From contig NZ_VIQO01000038.1 in NCBI RefSeq assembly GCF_007483665.1, forward strand, positions 62,001 to 126,000: DNA of 64,000 nucleotides. Reading direction: 5' to 3'. The position numbers and the translations under genes were made by a program. The DNA comes from Catellatospora sichuanensis (lineage in GTDB: Bacteria > Actinomycetota > Actinomycetes > Mycobacteriales > Micromonosporaceae). Positions 1-8,311 of the stretch are shown here, in pieces (positions within the stretch are counted from its first letter, which is position 1; each line of letters begins with the position of its first letter). Below the pieces are notes generated by a model. That model ran no database searches, was not told the origin of the DNA, and was given only the letters and a program-made list of their open reading frames with translations.

Positions 1-1
1 G

Positions 2-181
2 GCCGGCGCGTTTCTGCCCGCGGTCGAGCCGGCGGAGCTCGCGTTCGCCGCCGACACCGTCATCCGCCTGGTGGTCAGCCACATCGTGCTGCCGCTGCGG
101 CCGGCCGAGCACACCGCCGACGCACTGGCCGGGCTCGTCGTGCTGCTGCTCGACGCGTCGCGGCGGCACGCGCCCCGCTGA
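2..181 (+). CDS. C-terminal end of a probable TetR-family regulator (partial)
   Basis: The window opens inside this gene; only the last 59 codons are present, ending in TGA. The tail is made of hydrophobic helices (for example FAADTVIRLVVSHIVLPL, then LAGLVVLLLDASRR), as in the ligand-binding and dimerisation helices at the end of TetR-type repressors. The DNA-binding part lies outside the window, so the family is an inference from the helical tail only. The next gene starts about 130 bases downstream on the same strand. Confidence 0.45.
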   Translation, partial: AGAFLPAVEPAELAFAADTVIRLVVSHIVLPLRPAEHTADALAGLVVLLLDASRRHAPR

Positions 182-310
182 CCGCCGACCTGCGCCCAGT
201 CGGGTACACGCCTTGGCGTTTTGTCCATGTTAGGGATACGTCGCCGGTAAACTGAGCCCGACAACTGTGCCCCGGACGGGCTACGCCCCGAACAGGACGG
301 GGGAACGGGT

Positions 311-1459
311 GTGAAGACCTGGCACATGGTGGCGGCGCTGGCCGCCGCGGCCGTGCTCACCCTGACCATCGGGCTGTTCCCGGCCCGCGCGGCAGCCCCG
401 GACGGCTGCCCCCAGGCGGCCTTCGGCTTCACCACCGCCGAACGCGACCGGATGCACGCCGCCGTCGACAAGACGCTCGCCGACGCGAAGGCTCCCGGGA
501 TCACCGCCGGGGTGTTCGTGCCCGGCCGCGGCACCTGGATCTGCGTGATCGGCGTGTCCGATCAGGAGACCGGCCGGGTCATGAACGCCGCCGACCGGTT
601 CCGCGTCGGCAGCATCACCAAGACGTTCGCCGGGACCGTCGTGCTGCAGCTGGTCGACCGCGGGCTCATCGGCCTGGACGAGCCGCTCAGCCGGTACGTC
701 GACTGGCCCGACGGCAACACGATCACGATCCGGCAGCTGCTGAACATGACCGCGGGCGTCTACAACTACACCGAGGACCCGGAGTTCCAGAAGCGCTACC
801 AGGCCGACCCGACGGGGTCCTTCGGGCCGCGCGACGCCCTCGACATCGCCCGCAACCACGAGCCCTACTTCCCGCCGGGCCAGGGCTTCCACTACTCCGA
901 CACCAACTACATCCTGCTCGAGACGGTCGTCGAGCGGGTCACCGGCCGGGCGATCGGCGACCTGATCTCCGAGGACATCGTCGACAAGCTCGGGCTGGCC
1001 TCGACCGGCTACCCGACCACGCCCGCGCTGGAGCCGCCGTACGCACGCGGCTACGACGAGACGCCCGACCCGGGCGACGGGCAGGCGTCGCGTGACGTCA
1101 CCTACTCCAACCCCGGTTACGCCGGGGCCGCCGGGGCGATGGTGTCCAACTTGCGCGACCTGCGCATCTGGGCCGCGGAACTGGCCAACGGCGCGCTGAT
1201 CAGCGAGCGCCTGCAGCGCGAACGGCTGCAGACGGTGCCGCTGGCCCAGGGCGCCGAGGTGTCGTACGGCCTGGGCATCGCCGACTGGGGCGGCTGGCTC
1301 GGTCACAACGGCACCATCCTGGGTTACAACACGGCGATGTTCTACCTGCCGGACACCGGGGCGGTCATCGTGGTCGAGCTCAACCGGTCCTCCCTGGACA
1401 CCGACCATGCGACGCCGCTGTTCGGCGAGCTCGCGAAGATCCTCTACCCGGACCGGTGA
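311..1459 (+). CDS. Serine hydrolase, beta-lactamase / D-Ala-D-Ala carboxypeptidase family
   Basis: A 382-residue exported enzyme of the class C beta-lactamase/DD-peptidase fold. It begins with a cleavable-looking signal peptide (residues 1-29, ending ARAAA). The active-site motifs are visible: SITK at 101-104 (nucleophile Ser101, Lys104), a YxN-type motif at 195-197 that reads YSD instead of YSN, and HNG at 332-334. It probably acts outside the membrane on peptidoglycan peptides or small esters or amides; the substrate cannot be read from sequence. The GTG start follows a purine-rich GGGGGAA stretch. The next gene starts four bases after its stop, so the two may be co-transcribed. Confidence 0.85.
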   Translation: MKTWHMVAALAAAAVLTLTIGLFPARAAAPDGCPQAAFGFTTAERDRMHAAVDKTLADAKAPGITAGVFVPGRGTWICVIGVSDQETGRVMNAADRFRVGSITKTFAGTVVLQLVDRGLIGLDEPLSRYVDWPDGNTITIRQLLNMTAGVYNYTEDPEFQKRYQADPTGSFGPRDALDIARNHEPYFPPGQGFHYSDTNYILLETVVERVTGRAIGDLISEDIVDKLGLASTGYPTTPALEPPYARGYDETPDPGDGQASRDVTYSNPGYAGAAGAMVSNLRDLRIWAAELANGALISERLQRERLQTVPLAQGAEVSYGLGIADWGGWLGHNGTILGYNTAMFYLPDTGAVIVVELNRSSLDTDHATPLFGELAKILYPDR

Positions 1460-1463
1460 CCCC

Positions 1464-2585
1464 GTGTGGCAGTCGTCGCAGGCACCCACCGCGTGGCAGG
1501 CCGTGCCGCTCGACGAGCGCATCGCGTGGGCCCGGCGCAACATGGTGCTCACCGCGCGTGCCGCGGCGCAGCTGCCGCCGATGCACGGGGTGCGGCTGGC
1601 CTGCACCGTCCACCTGGACCTGAAGATCCTGCTGGCGATCGAGGCGTTCGCGCGAGCGGGCGCGCAGGTGGCGGTCGTGCCCGCCAACCCGCACACCACG
1701 CAGTGGGACGTGGTCGGCTGGCTGCACGCGGAAGGCGTGGAGACGGCGTTCACCCGGTTCCCCGACGAGGAGCAGGCGGCCGCGGCGTGCGTGGACTGGG
1801 GGCCGACGCACGCGCTGGAGATGGGCGCGGCGGTGATGACCACGGCCGCGCGGGCCGGATACCCCGGGCTGTCGGCCGGCGTCGAGGTCACCCGCACCGG
1901 CATCGACCGGCTGTTCCGCGTCGAGGTGCGGCACCCGGTGTTCGACCTGGACGCGGTGCCGCTCAAGACGGTCCTGCACAACCGGTTCGCCGTCGGCACC
2001 AGCACCTGGGCCACCCTGACCGCGCGCACCAACGTGACCCTGCACGCCAAGTCGGTGCTGGTGGTCGGCTACGGCGAGGTGGGCGCCGGGCTGGCCCGGA
2101 CGGCACGGGCCGGCGGCGCCCACGTCCTGATCGCCGAGCCCGACCCGTCCCGGCGGGCCGTCGCCTCCTACGAGGGCTACCGCGTCGGCACGGTCGACGA
2201 ACTGATCGCCGACGCCGACGTCCTCGTCACCGCGACCGGCCGCCCCGGTTCGGTCCCCGCCCGGCTGCTCGGCCTGGCCAAAGACGGCTGCATCCTGCTC
2301 AACTCCGGCCACACCGACGACGAGATCGAGGTCGACGCACTCGGCCCCGGCCGCCCCGTCATCCCCCACCTCACCGCCCACCGCTACGGCGACCGCGAGC
2401 TGTTCCTGTTCGCCGGCGGCCGCATCGCCAACCTCGTCGCCGGCGACGGCGACAGCCTCAACGTCTTCGACACCACCGAAGCCCTGATGATCGCCTCCCT
2501 GGCCTGGACCATCACCGAAGGCTCCACCTACCCACCCGGCCTCCACCCCCTCCCCACCACAGCCTGGCGCTCCGCCACCCCCTGA
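1464..2585 (+). CDS. Divergent S-adenosylhomocysteine hydrolase-like NAD-binding protein
   Basis: A 373-residue protein related to adenosylhomocysteinase (SAHH), the NAD-dependent enzyme splitting S-adenosylhomocysteine. Visible family features: an N-terminal CTVHLDLK region matching the SAHH CLHM segment, a PLKTVLHNRFAVG segment matching the KxxxDNxYG lysine region, a Rossmann glycine motif GYGEVG at 202-207, and LNSGHTDDEIEVD near the end, matching the NAGHFDVEI motif. It is clearly shorter than canonical SAHH (usually 430-490 residues) and several active-site residues differ, for example HN where SAHH has DN. A paralogue acting on another nucleoside or thioether is likely. GTG 1464 was chosen because it follows the upstream stop closely; a longer frame opens at 1407. 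Confidence 0.7.
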   Translation: MWQSSQAPTAWQAVPLDERIAWARRNMVLTARAAAQLPPMHGVRLACTVHLDLKILLAIEAFARAGAQVAVVPANPHTTQWDVVGWLHAEGVETAFTRFPDEEQAAAACVDWGPTHALEMGAAVMTTAARAGYPGLSAGVEVTRTGIDRLFRVEVRHPVFDLDAVPLKTVLHNRFAVGTSTWATLTARTNVTLHAKSVLVVGYGEVGAGLARTARAGGAHVLIAEPDPSRRAVASYEGYRVGTVDELIADADVLVTATGRPGSVPARLLGLAKDGCILLNSGHTDDEIEVDALGPGRPVIPHLTAHRYGDRELFLFAGGRIANLVAGDGDSLNVFDTTEALMIASLAWTITEGSTYPPGLHPLPTTAWRSATP

Positions 2586-2593
2586 CGGGGCGG

Positions 2594-2662
2594 CGATCTT
2601 GCGTGGACCGTGGGGATGACACACTCGAAAGCCCCAAAAGGGCAACAGTTCGCGCAAGATCG
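2594..2662. repeat. Intergenic inverted repeat with CGATCTTGCG arms
   Basis: The gap between the SAHH-like gene and aroA holds a perfect 10-base inverted repeat: CGATCTTGCG at 2594-2603 and CGCAAGATCG at 2653-2662. A second inner pair, TGGGG at 2611-2615 and CCCCA at 2632-2636, lies inside. The arms recall the AAGATCG ends of the element at 9530-9599. It may fold as a cruciform or end transcription after the upstream gene; there is no run of T. Confidence 0.55.
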
Positions 2663-2740
2663 TCGCGATCATGCGGCGGGTGATCTCAGAGCGTGGTCAT
2701 GGGGGGTTGGTGAGGTCGGTGGCGGCGCATACTGGCGGCC

Positions 2741-4021
2741 GTGTCTGAGATCTCGCTGCCTTCTGTGATCGCACTGTCGCCGGTGGAGCAGCCGCCGGAC
2801 ACCACGGTGCGGCTGCCTGGCTCCAAGAGCATCACCAACCGGGCGCTGCTGTGCGCGGCGCTCGCCGACGGGACCAGCACGCTGACCGGCGTACTGTTCG
2901 CCGACGACACCCGGGCCATGCTGGGCTCGGTCGCCGCACTGGGTGCGCAGGTCACGGCCGACGAAGCCGCGGCCACGGTGACGGTGCGCGGCACCGACCC
3001 GCGCGCCGCGACCGCGCCGGTGTCGGTGTACGCCGACCAGTCCGGCACCACCTCCCGCTTCCTGCTGCCCGCGCTGGCACTGCGCCCGGCGCGCGGCGTG
3101 CTCGACGGCGACGCCCAGCTGCGCGCCCGCCCGTTCGGCCCGCTGGTCGAGGCGCTGCGCACGCTGGGCGCGCGGGTCGAGGAACCCGCCGAGGCGGGCC
3201 GGCTGCCGCTGGCCGTGTCCGGCCCGGTGCACGGCGGCCGGGTCGCGCTGCCGGGGCACCTGTCCAGCCAGTTCCTGTCCGGACTGCTGATGGCCGGTCC
3301 GCTGATGCGCGACGGGCTGGCTGTGGAGCTGACCTCGCCGCTGGTGTCGGTGCCGTACGTGACCATGACCGCCGCGGTGATGGCCGCGTTCGGCGTGCCC
3401 GCCGACGGGCTGGGTGTCGCCCCGGGCCGCTACCACGCGACGGAGTACGCGATCGAGCCCGACGCGAGCGCCGCCTCGTACTTCCTGGCCGCGGCGGCGA
3501 TCACCGGTGGGCGGATCACCGTGGCCGGGCTGGGCGCGGGCAGCCTGCAGGGCGACGTGCGCTTCGCCGACGTGCTGGAGCGCATGGGCGCGAAGGTGTC
3601 GCGGTCCGCCGACGGCATCACGGTGACCGGTGGCGGCACCCTGCGCGGCGTCGACGTCGACATGGCCGACATCTCCGACACGGCGCAGACCCTGGCCGCG
3701 GTGGCGGTGCACGCCGACGGTCCGACCCGGGTGCGCGGTATCGGCTTCATCCGCGAGAAGGAGACCGACCGGCTGGCCGCGGTCGTCACCGAGCTGCGCC
3801 GGGCCGGCATCGACGCGACCGAGCACGAGGACGGCTTCACCATCCGGCCCGGGCGGCCCGCGCCGACGCGCTTCGACACGTACGGCGACCACCGGATGGC
3901 GATGAGCCTGTCCCTGCTCAGCCTGCGCTCGCCCGGCATCGAGATCGACAACCCCCGGTGCGTCGCGAAGACCTACCCGGATTTCTTCGCCGACCTGTCG
4001 CGGGTCACCGCCCGAGCGTGA
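2741..4021 (+). CDS. aroA: 3-phosphoshikimate 1-carboxyvinyltransferase (EPSP synthase)
   Basis: Catalyses transfer of enolpyruvyl from phosphoenolpyruvate to shikimate-3-phosphate, the sixth step of the shikimate pathway for aromatic amino acids. Its 426 residues match the usual length of bacterial AroA. Diagnostic motifs are seen: LPGSKSITNRAL near residues 25-36 (substrate-binding Lys29, Ser30, Arg34), YADQSGTTSRF, IREKETDRL and YGDHRMAMS. The GTG start fits the family's N-terminus. The aldo/keto reductase gene begins 13 bases after the stop, so the two probably share a transcript although their functions are not obviously linked. Confidence 0.95.
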   Translation: MSEISLPSVIALSPVEQPPDTTVRLPGSKSITNRALLCAALADGTSTLTGVLFADDTRAMLGSVAALGAQVTADEAAATVTVRGTDPRAATAPVSVYADQSGTTSRFLLPALALRPARGVLDGDAQLRARPFGPLVEALRTLGARVEEPAEAGRLPLAVSGPVHGGRVALPGHLSSQFLSGLLMAGPLMRDGLAVELTSPLVSVPYVTMTAAVMAAFGVPADGLGVAPGRYHATEYAIEPDASAASYFLAAAAITGGRITVAGLGAGSLQGDVRFADVLERMGAKVSRSADGITVTGGGTLRGVDVDMADISDTAQTLAAVAVHADGPTRVRGIGFIREKETDRLAAVVTELRRAGIDATEHEDGFTIRPGRPAPTRFDTYGDHRMAMSLSLLSLRSPGIEIDNPRCVAKTYPDFFADLSRVTARA

Positions 4022-4034
4022 AGGATCAAGCGTT

Positions 4035-5012
4035 ATGGAGTACATGAAGCTGGGCCGCACCGGCCTGGACGTGTCCCGGCTGAGCCTGGGCTGCATGAGC
4101 TACGGCGAGCCGGGCCTGGGCAGCCACACCTGGACGCTGCCCGAGGACGAGTCCCGCCCGTTCATCAAGCGCGCGCTGGAGCTCGGGGTCAACTTCTTCG
4201 ACACCGCCAACGTGTACTCGCTGGGCAGCAGTGAGGAGATCCTGGGCCGGGCGCTGCGCGACTTCGCCGACCGCGACGAGGTCGTCATCGCGACCAAGGT
4301 GTGGGGTCCGATGCGCGAGGGACCCAACGGCCGCGGCCTGTCCCGCAAGGCGATCATGACGGAGATCGACCACAGCCTGCGCCGGCTCGGCACCGACTAC
4401 GTCGACCTGTACCAGATCCACCGGTTCGACCCGGCGACGCCGCTGGAGGAGACCCTGGAGGCGCTGCACGACGTGGTCAAGGCGGGCAAGGCGCGCTACC
4501 TCGGCGCGTCCTCGATGTACGCCTGGCAGTTCGCCAAGGCGCTGCACACCGCCGACGCGCACGGCTGGACCCGGTTCGCCACCATGCAGAACCACTACAA
4601 CCTGATCTACCGCGAGGAGGAGCGGGAGATGCTGCCGCTCTGCCTCGACGAGGGCATCGGGGTGATCCCGTGGAGCCCGCTGGCCCGCGGCCGGCTGACC
4701 CGCGAGCCCGACGCCGTCACCGCCCGCACCAAGGACGACGCCTTCGGCGAGGGCCTCTACGCCCCGACCGAGGCGGCCGACGCCGCGGTGGTCGCCGAGG
4801 TCGGCCGGATCGCCCGCGAGCGCGGCGTGCCCCGGGCCCAGATCGCGCTGGCCTGGGTGGCGAGCCGGCCGGGCGTGGTCGCACCGATCGTCGGCGCGAC
4901 GAAACCGCAGCACCTGGAGGACGCGGTGGCCGCATTGGACCTCACGCTGAGCGCGGCCGAGGTGGCCGCGCTGGAGAAGCCCTACGAGCCGCACCGGATC
5001 GCCGGGCAGTGA
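4035..5012 (+). CDS. Aldo/keto reductase
   Basis: NADPH-dependent oxidoreductase with the TIM-barrel aldo/keto reductase fold, 325 residues. The catalytic tetrad is visible: Asp56 (FFDTA), Tyr61 (NVYSLG), Lys88 (IATKVWG) and His129 (LYQIHRF). The late phosphate-binding region PIVGATKPQHLEDA is also present. The N-terminus MEYMKLGRTGLDVSRLSLG is typical of the YajO/Tas-like group acting on small carbonyl compounds; the true substrate is unknown. The ATG start has AAGGA a few bases upstream. Confidence 0.93.
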   Translation: MEYMKLGRTGLDVSRLSLGCMSYGEPGLGSHTWTLPEDESRPFIKRALELGVNFFDTANVYSLGSSEEILGRALRDFADRDEVVIATKVWGPMREGPNGRGLSRKAIMTEIDHSLRRLGTDYVDLYQIHRFDPATPLEETLEALHDVVKAGKARYLGASSMYAWQFAKALHTADAHGWTRFATMQNHYNLIYREEEREMLPLCLDEGIGVIPWSPLARGRLTREPDAVTARTKDDAFGEGLYAPTEAADAAVVAEVGRIARERGVPRAQIALAWVASRPGVVAPIVGATKPQHLEDAVAALDLTLSAAEVAALEKPYEPHRIAGQ

Positions 5013-5104
5013 CACGCGCGGACCGGCGTGCGAACCGGTAGCGTGTGCCCAGCCGTGGCAGGTGCCACACACAGACATGACGGTCGGCGGAGATTCGAGG
5101 ACTC

Positions 5105-5797
5105 GTGAGCGGACAGGTGAAGGACCGGGCCGACAGCGCCCGGCGGGCGAGCAAGGCGGAGCGGCGGGAGGCCCGGGTCGCCGCGGCGCGGGCGGCCAAG
5201 CGCAGGAAGATCCTGTACGGCCTGCTCGGCACGTTCTTCGGCACGATCCTGCTGATCGGTTTCGCCTTCGTGGTGTTCAAGGACGGCGGCGGCGACAACT
5301 CGACGGCCTCGCAGCCCGACGCCTCGGCCAGCGCCGGTGCGAGCCCGGCGGCGGACCCCAACGCCGCCGACCCGAACGCCCCCGCGCCCGACGCGAAGTT
5401 CCCGCCGCTGCCCGCGGGCGCCGACCCCGCGCTGGGCACCAAGCCGGTGGTCACCAAGGGTGCGGGCACGCCGAAGGAGCTGAAGGTCACCATGCTCATC
5501 GAGGGCAAGGGCCCTGCGGTGAAGTCGGGCGAGACCATCCTGGTGAACTACGTGGGCGTCAAGTACGCCACCGGCGAGCAGTTCGACGCGTCCTGGGACA
5601 ACAAGCAGGCCTACCCCGTGCCGATCGGCGCCGGCCAGGTCATCAAGGGCTGGGACCAGGGCCTCGTCGGGGTGAAGGTCGGCAGCCGCGTGCAGCTCGA
5701 CATCCCGTCCGACCTGGCGTACGGCGACGGCCCGGACGCCCGGCTGCCCGGCCCGCTGCGCTTCGTCGTCGACGTGCTCGCGATCCAACCCGCCTGA
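5105..5797 (+). CDS. Membrane-anchored FKBP-type peptidyl-prolyl isomerase
   Basis: A 230-residue protein with a basic N-terminal cytoplasmic stretch rich in Arg and Lys (1-35), one membrane segment at about 36-58, a low-complexity linker rich in Ala, Asp and Pro (60-110), and a C-terminal FKBP domain (about 126-230). Family motifs include FDASWDN, VIKGWDQGLVGVKVGSR and the closing FVVDVLAI strand. It should speed proline isomerisation in proteins folding outside the membrane. The GTG start is preceded by a GA-rich stretch. A strong hairpin terminator follows at 5815-5850. Confidence 0.9.
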   Translation: MSGQVKDRADSARRASKAERREARVAAARAAKRRKILYGLLGTFFGTILLIGFAFVVFKDGGGDNSTASQPDASASAGASPAADPNAADPNAPAPDAKFPPLPAGADPALGTKPVVTKGAGTPKELKVTMLIEGKGPAVKSGETILVNYVGVKYATGEQFDASWDNKQAYPVPIGAGQVIKGWDQGLVGVKVGSRVQLDIPSDLAYGDGPDARLPGPLRFVVDVLAIQPA

Positions 5798-5814
5798 TCC
5801 GCGTCCCTCGCGGC

Positions 5815-5850
5815 ACTCCGCCCCGGCTGCCCTGGCAGCCGGGGCGGAGT
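5815..5850 (+). terminator. Hairpin terminator after the FKBP gene
   Basis: A perfect 17-base inverted repeat (5815-5831 paired with 5834-5850) separated by only CT, starting 18 bases after the FKBP stop codon. It lacks a T run, as is common for actinobacterial intrinsic terminators. Confidence 0.8.
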
Positions 5851-6019
5851 CGTCTGCGGCCACGAGCGCGGCGTCGCGAGCAGCCGAATGCGCAAATCAC
5901 CTCATATCCGCGCCCATCGGGCTATGGTCGAGCAGCGGAACATGGTTCGCCCGGTGCGCCGCCACGCTCGCGGCTCGGCGGCCCGTCCACGTTCCGCGGG
6001 CGGCACGAAGGAGAGGGCG

Positions 6020-6265
6020 ATGGCAACGAGCAAGATCAGCTGGATCACCGCCGGGCTGGTGTCCGCGGCGGCCGCAGGTGTGGGCGCCGTGGTGGCGTAC
6101 CGGCGCCGCCGCACCCAGGCGAACGAGGACAGTTACACGGCACTGGCCGGGCTCAGCTCACACCAGAACGGCAAGCACAAGAAGGAACGGATCCCGCGCA
6201 AGCTCAAGAAGAGCCGCGCGCACGCCGACGCGCTGGCCTCCGGGCACGGCGGCCAGCACTGGTGA
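6020..6265 (+). CDS. Small single-pass membrane protein, function unknown
   Basis: I do not recognise a named family. The 81-residue product has a short polar start, one membrane segment (about residues 7-27, alanine/valine/glycine rich), a YRRRR stop-transfer cluster, then a lysine/arginine-rich cytoplasmic tail ending SGHGGQHW. ATG 6020 was chosen over an upstream in-frame ATG at 5888 because AAGGAGAGG sits directly before it. The gene converges on the DUF1684 gene with only three bases between the stop codons. Confidence 0.7.
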   Translation: MATSKISWITAGLVSAAAAGVGAVVAYRRRRTQANEDSYTALAGLSSHQNGKHKKERIPRKLKKSRAHADALASGHGGQHW

Positions 6266-6268
6266 GGC

Positions 6269-7060
6269 TCAGCGGGGCGTACGCTCCCCCGCCTCCACCG
6301 CGATCGCCAGCAGGTTCTCCGGCGGCGGCAGCGGGCAGGTGCCGTATTCGGTGAACGCGCAGGGCATGTTGACGGCGCGGTTGAAGTCGACGACCACCGC
6401 GCCGTCCACGCCCGGCTCGGCCACCGACAGCGAGCGCGCCCCGCCGTGCGTCGACACGCCGCTGGTCGCGTCGCGGAACAGCACGGACAGGCTGCCGTCA
6501 CCGGCGTCCATGGCGGTCAGCGCCTGCGCCACCCCGTCGACCTCGAAGCGCAGCACGCCGCGGGCGATCTGGTCGTGGGTGAGCCCCGCGATCACCGCGC
6601 CGACGGTGACCGGGCGGGGCGTCTCATAAGCCTCGAAGACCGCGTCCAGCGCCCAGCGTGCGTCGAGCGCGAACGTCGGCACGCCGGTGAAGCCGGTCCG
6701 GGTGGGCGCCCGGGGGTCGCGCACGCGCAGGGCGTACGCCCCGCCGCGTTGGATGATCTCGATGAGCCGGTCGCCGTGGTCGAGTGTGATGCCGGCGCCG
6801 CCCTCGACCGGGCTGAGCACCAGCTCACCCTCGACGGGTTCACCCGCATGGCTGAGCCCGTCGGCGGCCTCGGCCAGCAGCAGCGCGCCGTCGTCGTGCA
6901 CGCTCCAGCGCCCCGGCACGCCGGGCAGCGTGACCCCCTCGGCGGGCAGCCAGTGCAGCGCGGTGAGGCTCAGCCAGCCGTGGGGTTCGCGCAGCTCCTG
7001 CTCGCGGGCGGCACGCCAGGCGTCCCACTCCTCGACCAGCGTCTGGGGGTCGACGGCCAT
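6269..7060 (-). CDS. DUF1684 domain-containing protein
   Basis: 263 residues that match the conserved DUF1684 family. Recognisable parts are WRAAREQELREPHGWLSLT near the N-terminus, a central DxR-containing beta-rich part, and the C-terminal signature DFNRAVNMPCAFTEYG followed by TCPLPPPENLL. The family has no established enzymatic role, and conserved Asn, Cys and Glu residues in the C-terminal block hint at a binding pocket. Start at 7060: GAGGAGG precedes this ATG, whereas the longer frame to 7105 has no such site. Confidence 0.85.
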   Translation of the reverse strand: MAVDPQTLVEEWDAWRAAREQELREPHGWLSLTALHWLPAEGVTLPGVPGRWSVHDDGALLLAEAADGLSHAGEPVEGELVLSPVEGGAGITLDHGDRLIEIIQRGGAYALRVRDPRAPTRTGFTGVPTFALDARWALDAVFEAYETPRPVTVGAVIAGLTHDQIARGVLRFEVDGVAQALTAMDAGDGSLSVLFRDATSGVSTHGGARSLSVAEPGVDGAVVVDFNRAVNMPCAFTEYGTCPLPPPENLLAIAVEAGERTPR

Positions 7061-7214
7061 GTCGTGCCCTCCTCCTCGGCGACGGGGCTCCCGGCAGCCT
7101 GCCACGGCAGCAGCGCTCTCGCAAGATCAGCACAGGTGCCCAACGGGTTCCCCCGAGTGACCAGACCCCCCTCAGCCGAACCGGCCATCCCGGACCCGGG
7201 CCGGACTCTCCTGC

Positions 7215-7285
7215 CGCAACTCTTCGCGAGTCGCGGGGTCATCCCGGCCCGGTGGCCGCAAGTCGTCAAGGGTCGCGCCGGGTGG
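7215..7285. repeat. Dispersed GCAACTCT palindromic element, copy 1
   Basis: In the gap between the rhodanese and DUF1684 genes, GCAACTCTTCGCGAGTCGCGG at its left end is followed about 20 bases later by CGCAAGTCGTCAAGGGTCGC. Both halves match those of the element at 16850-16921 in the same order and spacing, so this is a repeated intergenic element of about 70 bases rather than a chance hairpin. Confidence 0.6.
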
Positions 7286-7295
7286 GCGACCTTGG

Positions 7296-7709
7296 TCAGG
7301 GGGTGGTGGGCAGGCCCGCGACCTGCCAGGCGGCGAAGCCGCCCGCGAGGTCGGTGGCCCGGTGCAGGCCGAGGTCCTGCAGTGCCGCCGCGGCCAGCGA
7401 GGACGTGTAGCCCTCCTGGCAGAACACCACGACCGGCAGGTCGTACCGGTCGGCGACCGGCAGCCGGGCGTCGCTGCGCGGATCGAAGCGCCATTCGAGG
7501 ACGTTGCGTTCGACGATCAGCGCACCGGGGATGCCGCCGTGTGCGGCACGCTGCGCGACGGGCCGGATGTCCACCAACAGGGCACCGTCCCGCTGGGCGG
7601 CTGCAGCCGTCGGCGCGTCGAGGCGGGTCAGCCGCGAGCGCGCCGCGGCGAGGATCTCGTCGATGCCGCGCGAGCCTGCGGGCGCGGTGAGGTCGGCTTG
7701 CACGCTCAC
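7296..7709 (-). CDS. Rhodanese-like sulfurtransferase domain protein
   Basis: A 137-residue single-domain rhodanese. The active-site loop reads VVVFCQEGYTSS, with the catalytic Cys that would carry persulfide sulfur; the CH2A-type motif LLVDIRP and the closing GGFAAWQVAGLP are also present. The GTG start at 7709 overlaps the stop of the upstream dioxygenase gene by four bases (GTGA), a sign of translational coupling; another GTG lies one codon upstream. Coupling to cysteine dioxygenase suggests a role in handling sulfur released from cysteine oxidation. Confidence 0.85.
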   Translation of the reverse strand: MSVQADLTAPAGSRGIDEILAAARSRLTRLDAPTAAAAQRDGALLVDIRPVAQRAAHGGIPGALIVERNVLEWRFDPRSDARLPVADRYDLPVVVFCQEGYTSSLAAAALQDLGLHRATDLAGGFAAWQVAGLPTTP

Positions 7710-8182
7710 CACTGTGCTCCCGCCCGGTCGACGGCCGCCACCAGCAACCGTCCACGCTGGAGCCGGTAGCGGGTCATGGTCGTCAGCTCCGGCCCGTACA
7801 CGTGCACACTGACGGCCGGCACGGGGCCGGCGTTGACGATCTGGTGCACGTGGTGCTCGCCGAACTGGCGGGCCGCCCCCGCGGTCAGCACGCGGCCGGT
7901 GAGCGCGGCCGTGCCGTCGCGCGCCACGGTCACGGTCCGCTCGGTCAGCGCGCCGGAGACCACCACGAACGCGCCCGCGCTGCCGCCGTGGTCGTGCAGG
8001 TCGGTCTCCTGGCCGGGCAGCCAGGTCAGCAGCCACGCCTCGACGCCGGATCCGGCGAGCAGCCGGTGATACCAGCGCTGCGCCGGGTCGAACCGCGGCG
8101 CGACCTCCCAGTCGGCGGGGTTGTCGGCCAGGCGGCGGGCCGTGCTCAGATGGTCGGCCCGAACCCCGGTGGCGACGATCAT
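7706..8182 (-). CDS. Cysteine dioxygenase type I family protein (cupin)
   Basis: Non-haem iron dioxygenase expected to oxidise cysteine to cysteine sulfinic acid. The 158-residue cupin shows the iron-binding histidines in HDH within DLHDHGGSAGAF and in FGEHHVHQIVN, and the SVHVYGPEL strand typical of bacterial CDO-like proteins. It is the first gene of a two-gene operon with the rhodanese; their ends overlap. AGGTGATC provides the ribosome binding site. A palindrome upstream (8198-8218) is a probable operator, which suggests regulation by sulfur or cysteine supply. Confidence 0.85.
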   Translation of the reverse strand: MIVATGVRADHLSTARRLADNPADWEVAPRFDPAQRWYHRLLAGSGVEAWLLTWLPGQETDLHDHGGSAGAFVVVSGALTERTVTVARDGTAALTGRVLTAGAARQFGEHHVHQIVNAGPVPAVSVHVYGPELTTMTRYRLQRGRLLVAAVDRAGAQW

Positions 8183-8197
8183 TCAGATCACCTGCTT

Positions 8198-8218
8198 TTC
8201 CTAGCGGCTTTATAGGAA
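8198..8218 (-). promoter_or_regulatory. TTCCTA-N9-TAGGAA palindrome, operator candidate
   Basis: A perfect 6-base inverted repeat TTCCTA (8198-8203) and TAGGAA (8213-8218) with a 9-base spacer lies 16 bases upstream of the cysteine dioxygenase start, in a locally AT-rich patch. The geometry resembles operators of Rrf2-family regulators such as CymR, which control sulfur genes. That assignment is by shape only. Confidence 0.55.
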
Positions 8219-8253
8219 TTACATCACCAGGTGCGGCCGGGCACAACAGGAAA

Positions 8254-8295
8254 CGCCGGTCCGGATCGTGGCGCGTGCCACGACCCGGACCGGCG
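8254..8295 (-). terminator. Hairpin terminator after the acyl-CoA dehydrogenase gene
   Basis: A 19-base stem (8254-8272 with 8277-8295) with one mismatch and a GCGT loop, placed 17 bases beyond the stop of the minus-strand acyl-CoA dehydrogenase gene. It isolates that gene from the cysteine dioxygenase operon. Confidence 0.8.
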
Positions 8296-8311
8296 TCGGC
8301 GGGAAAGGAGG

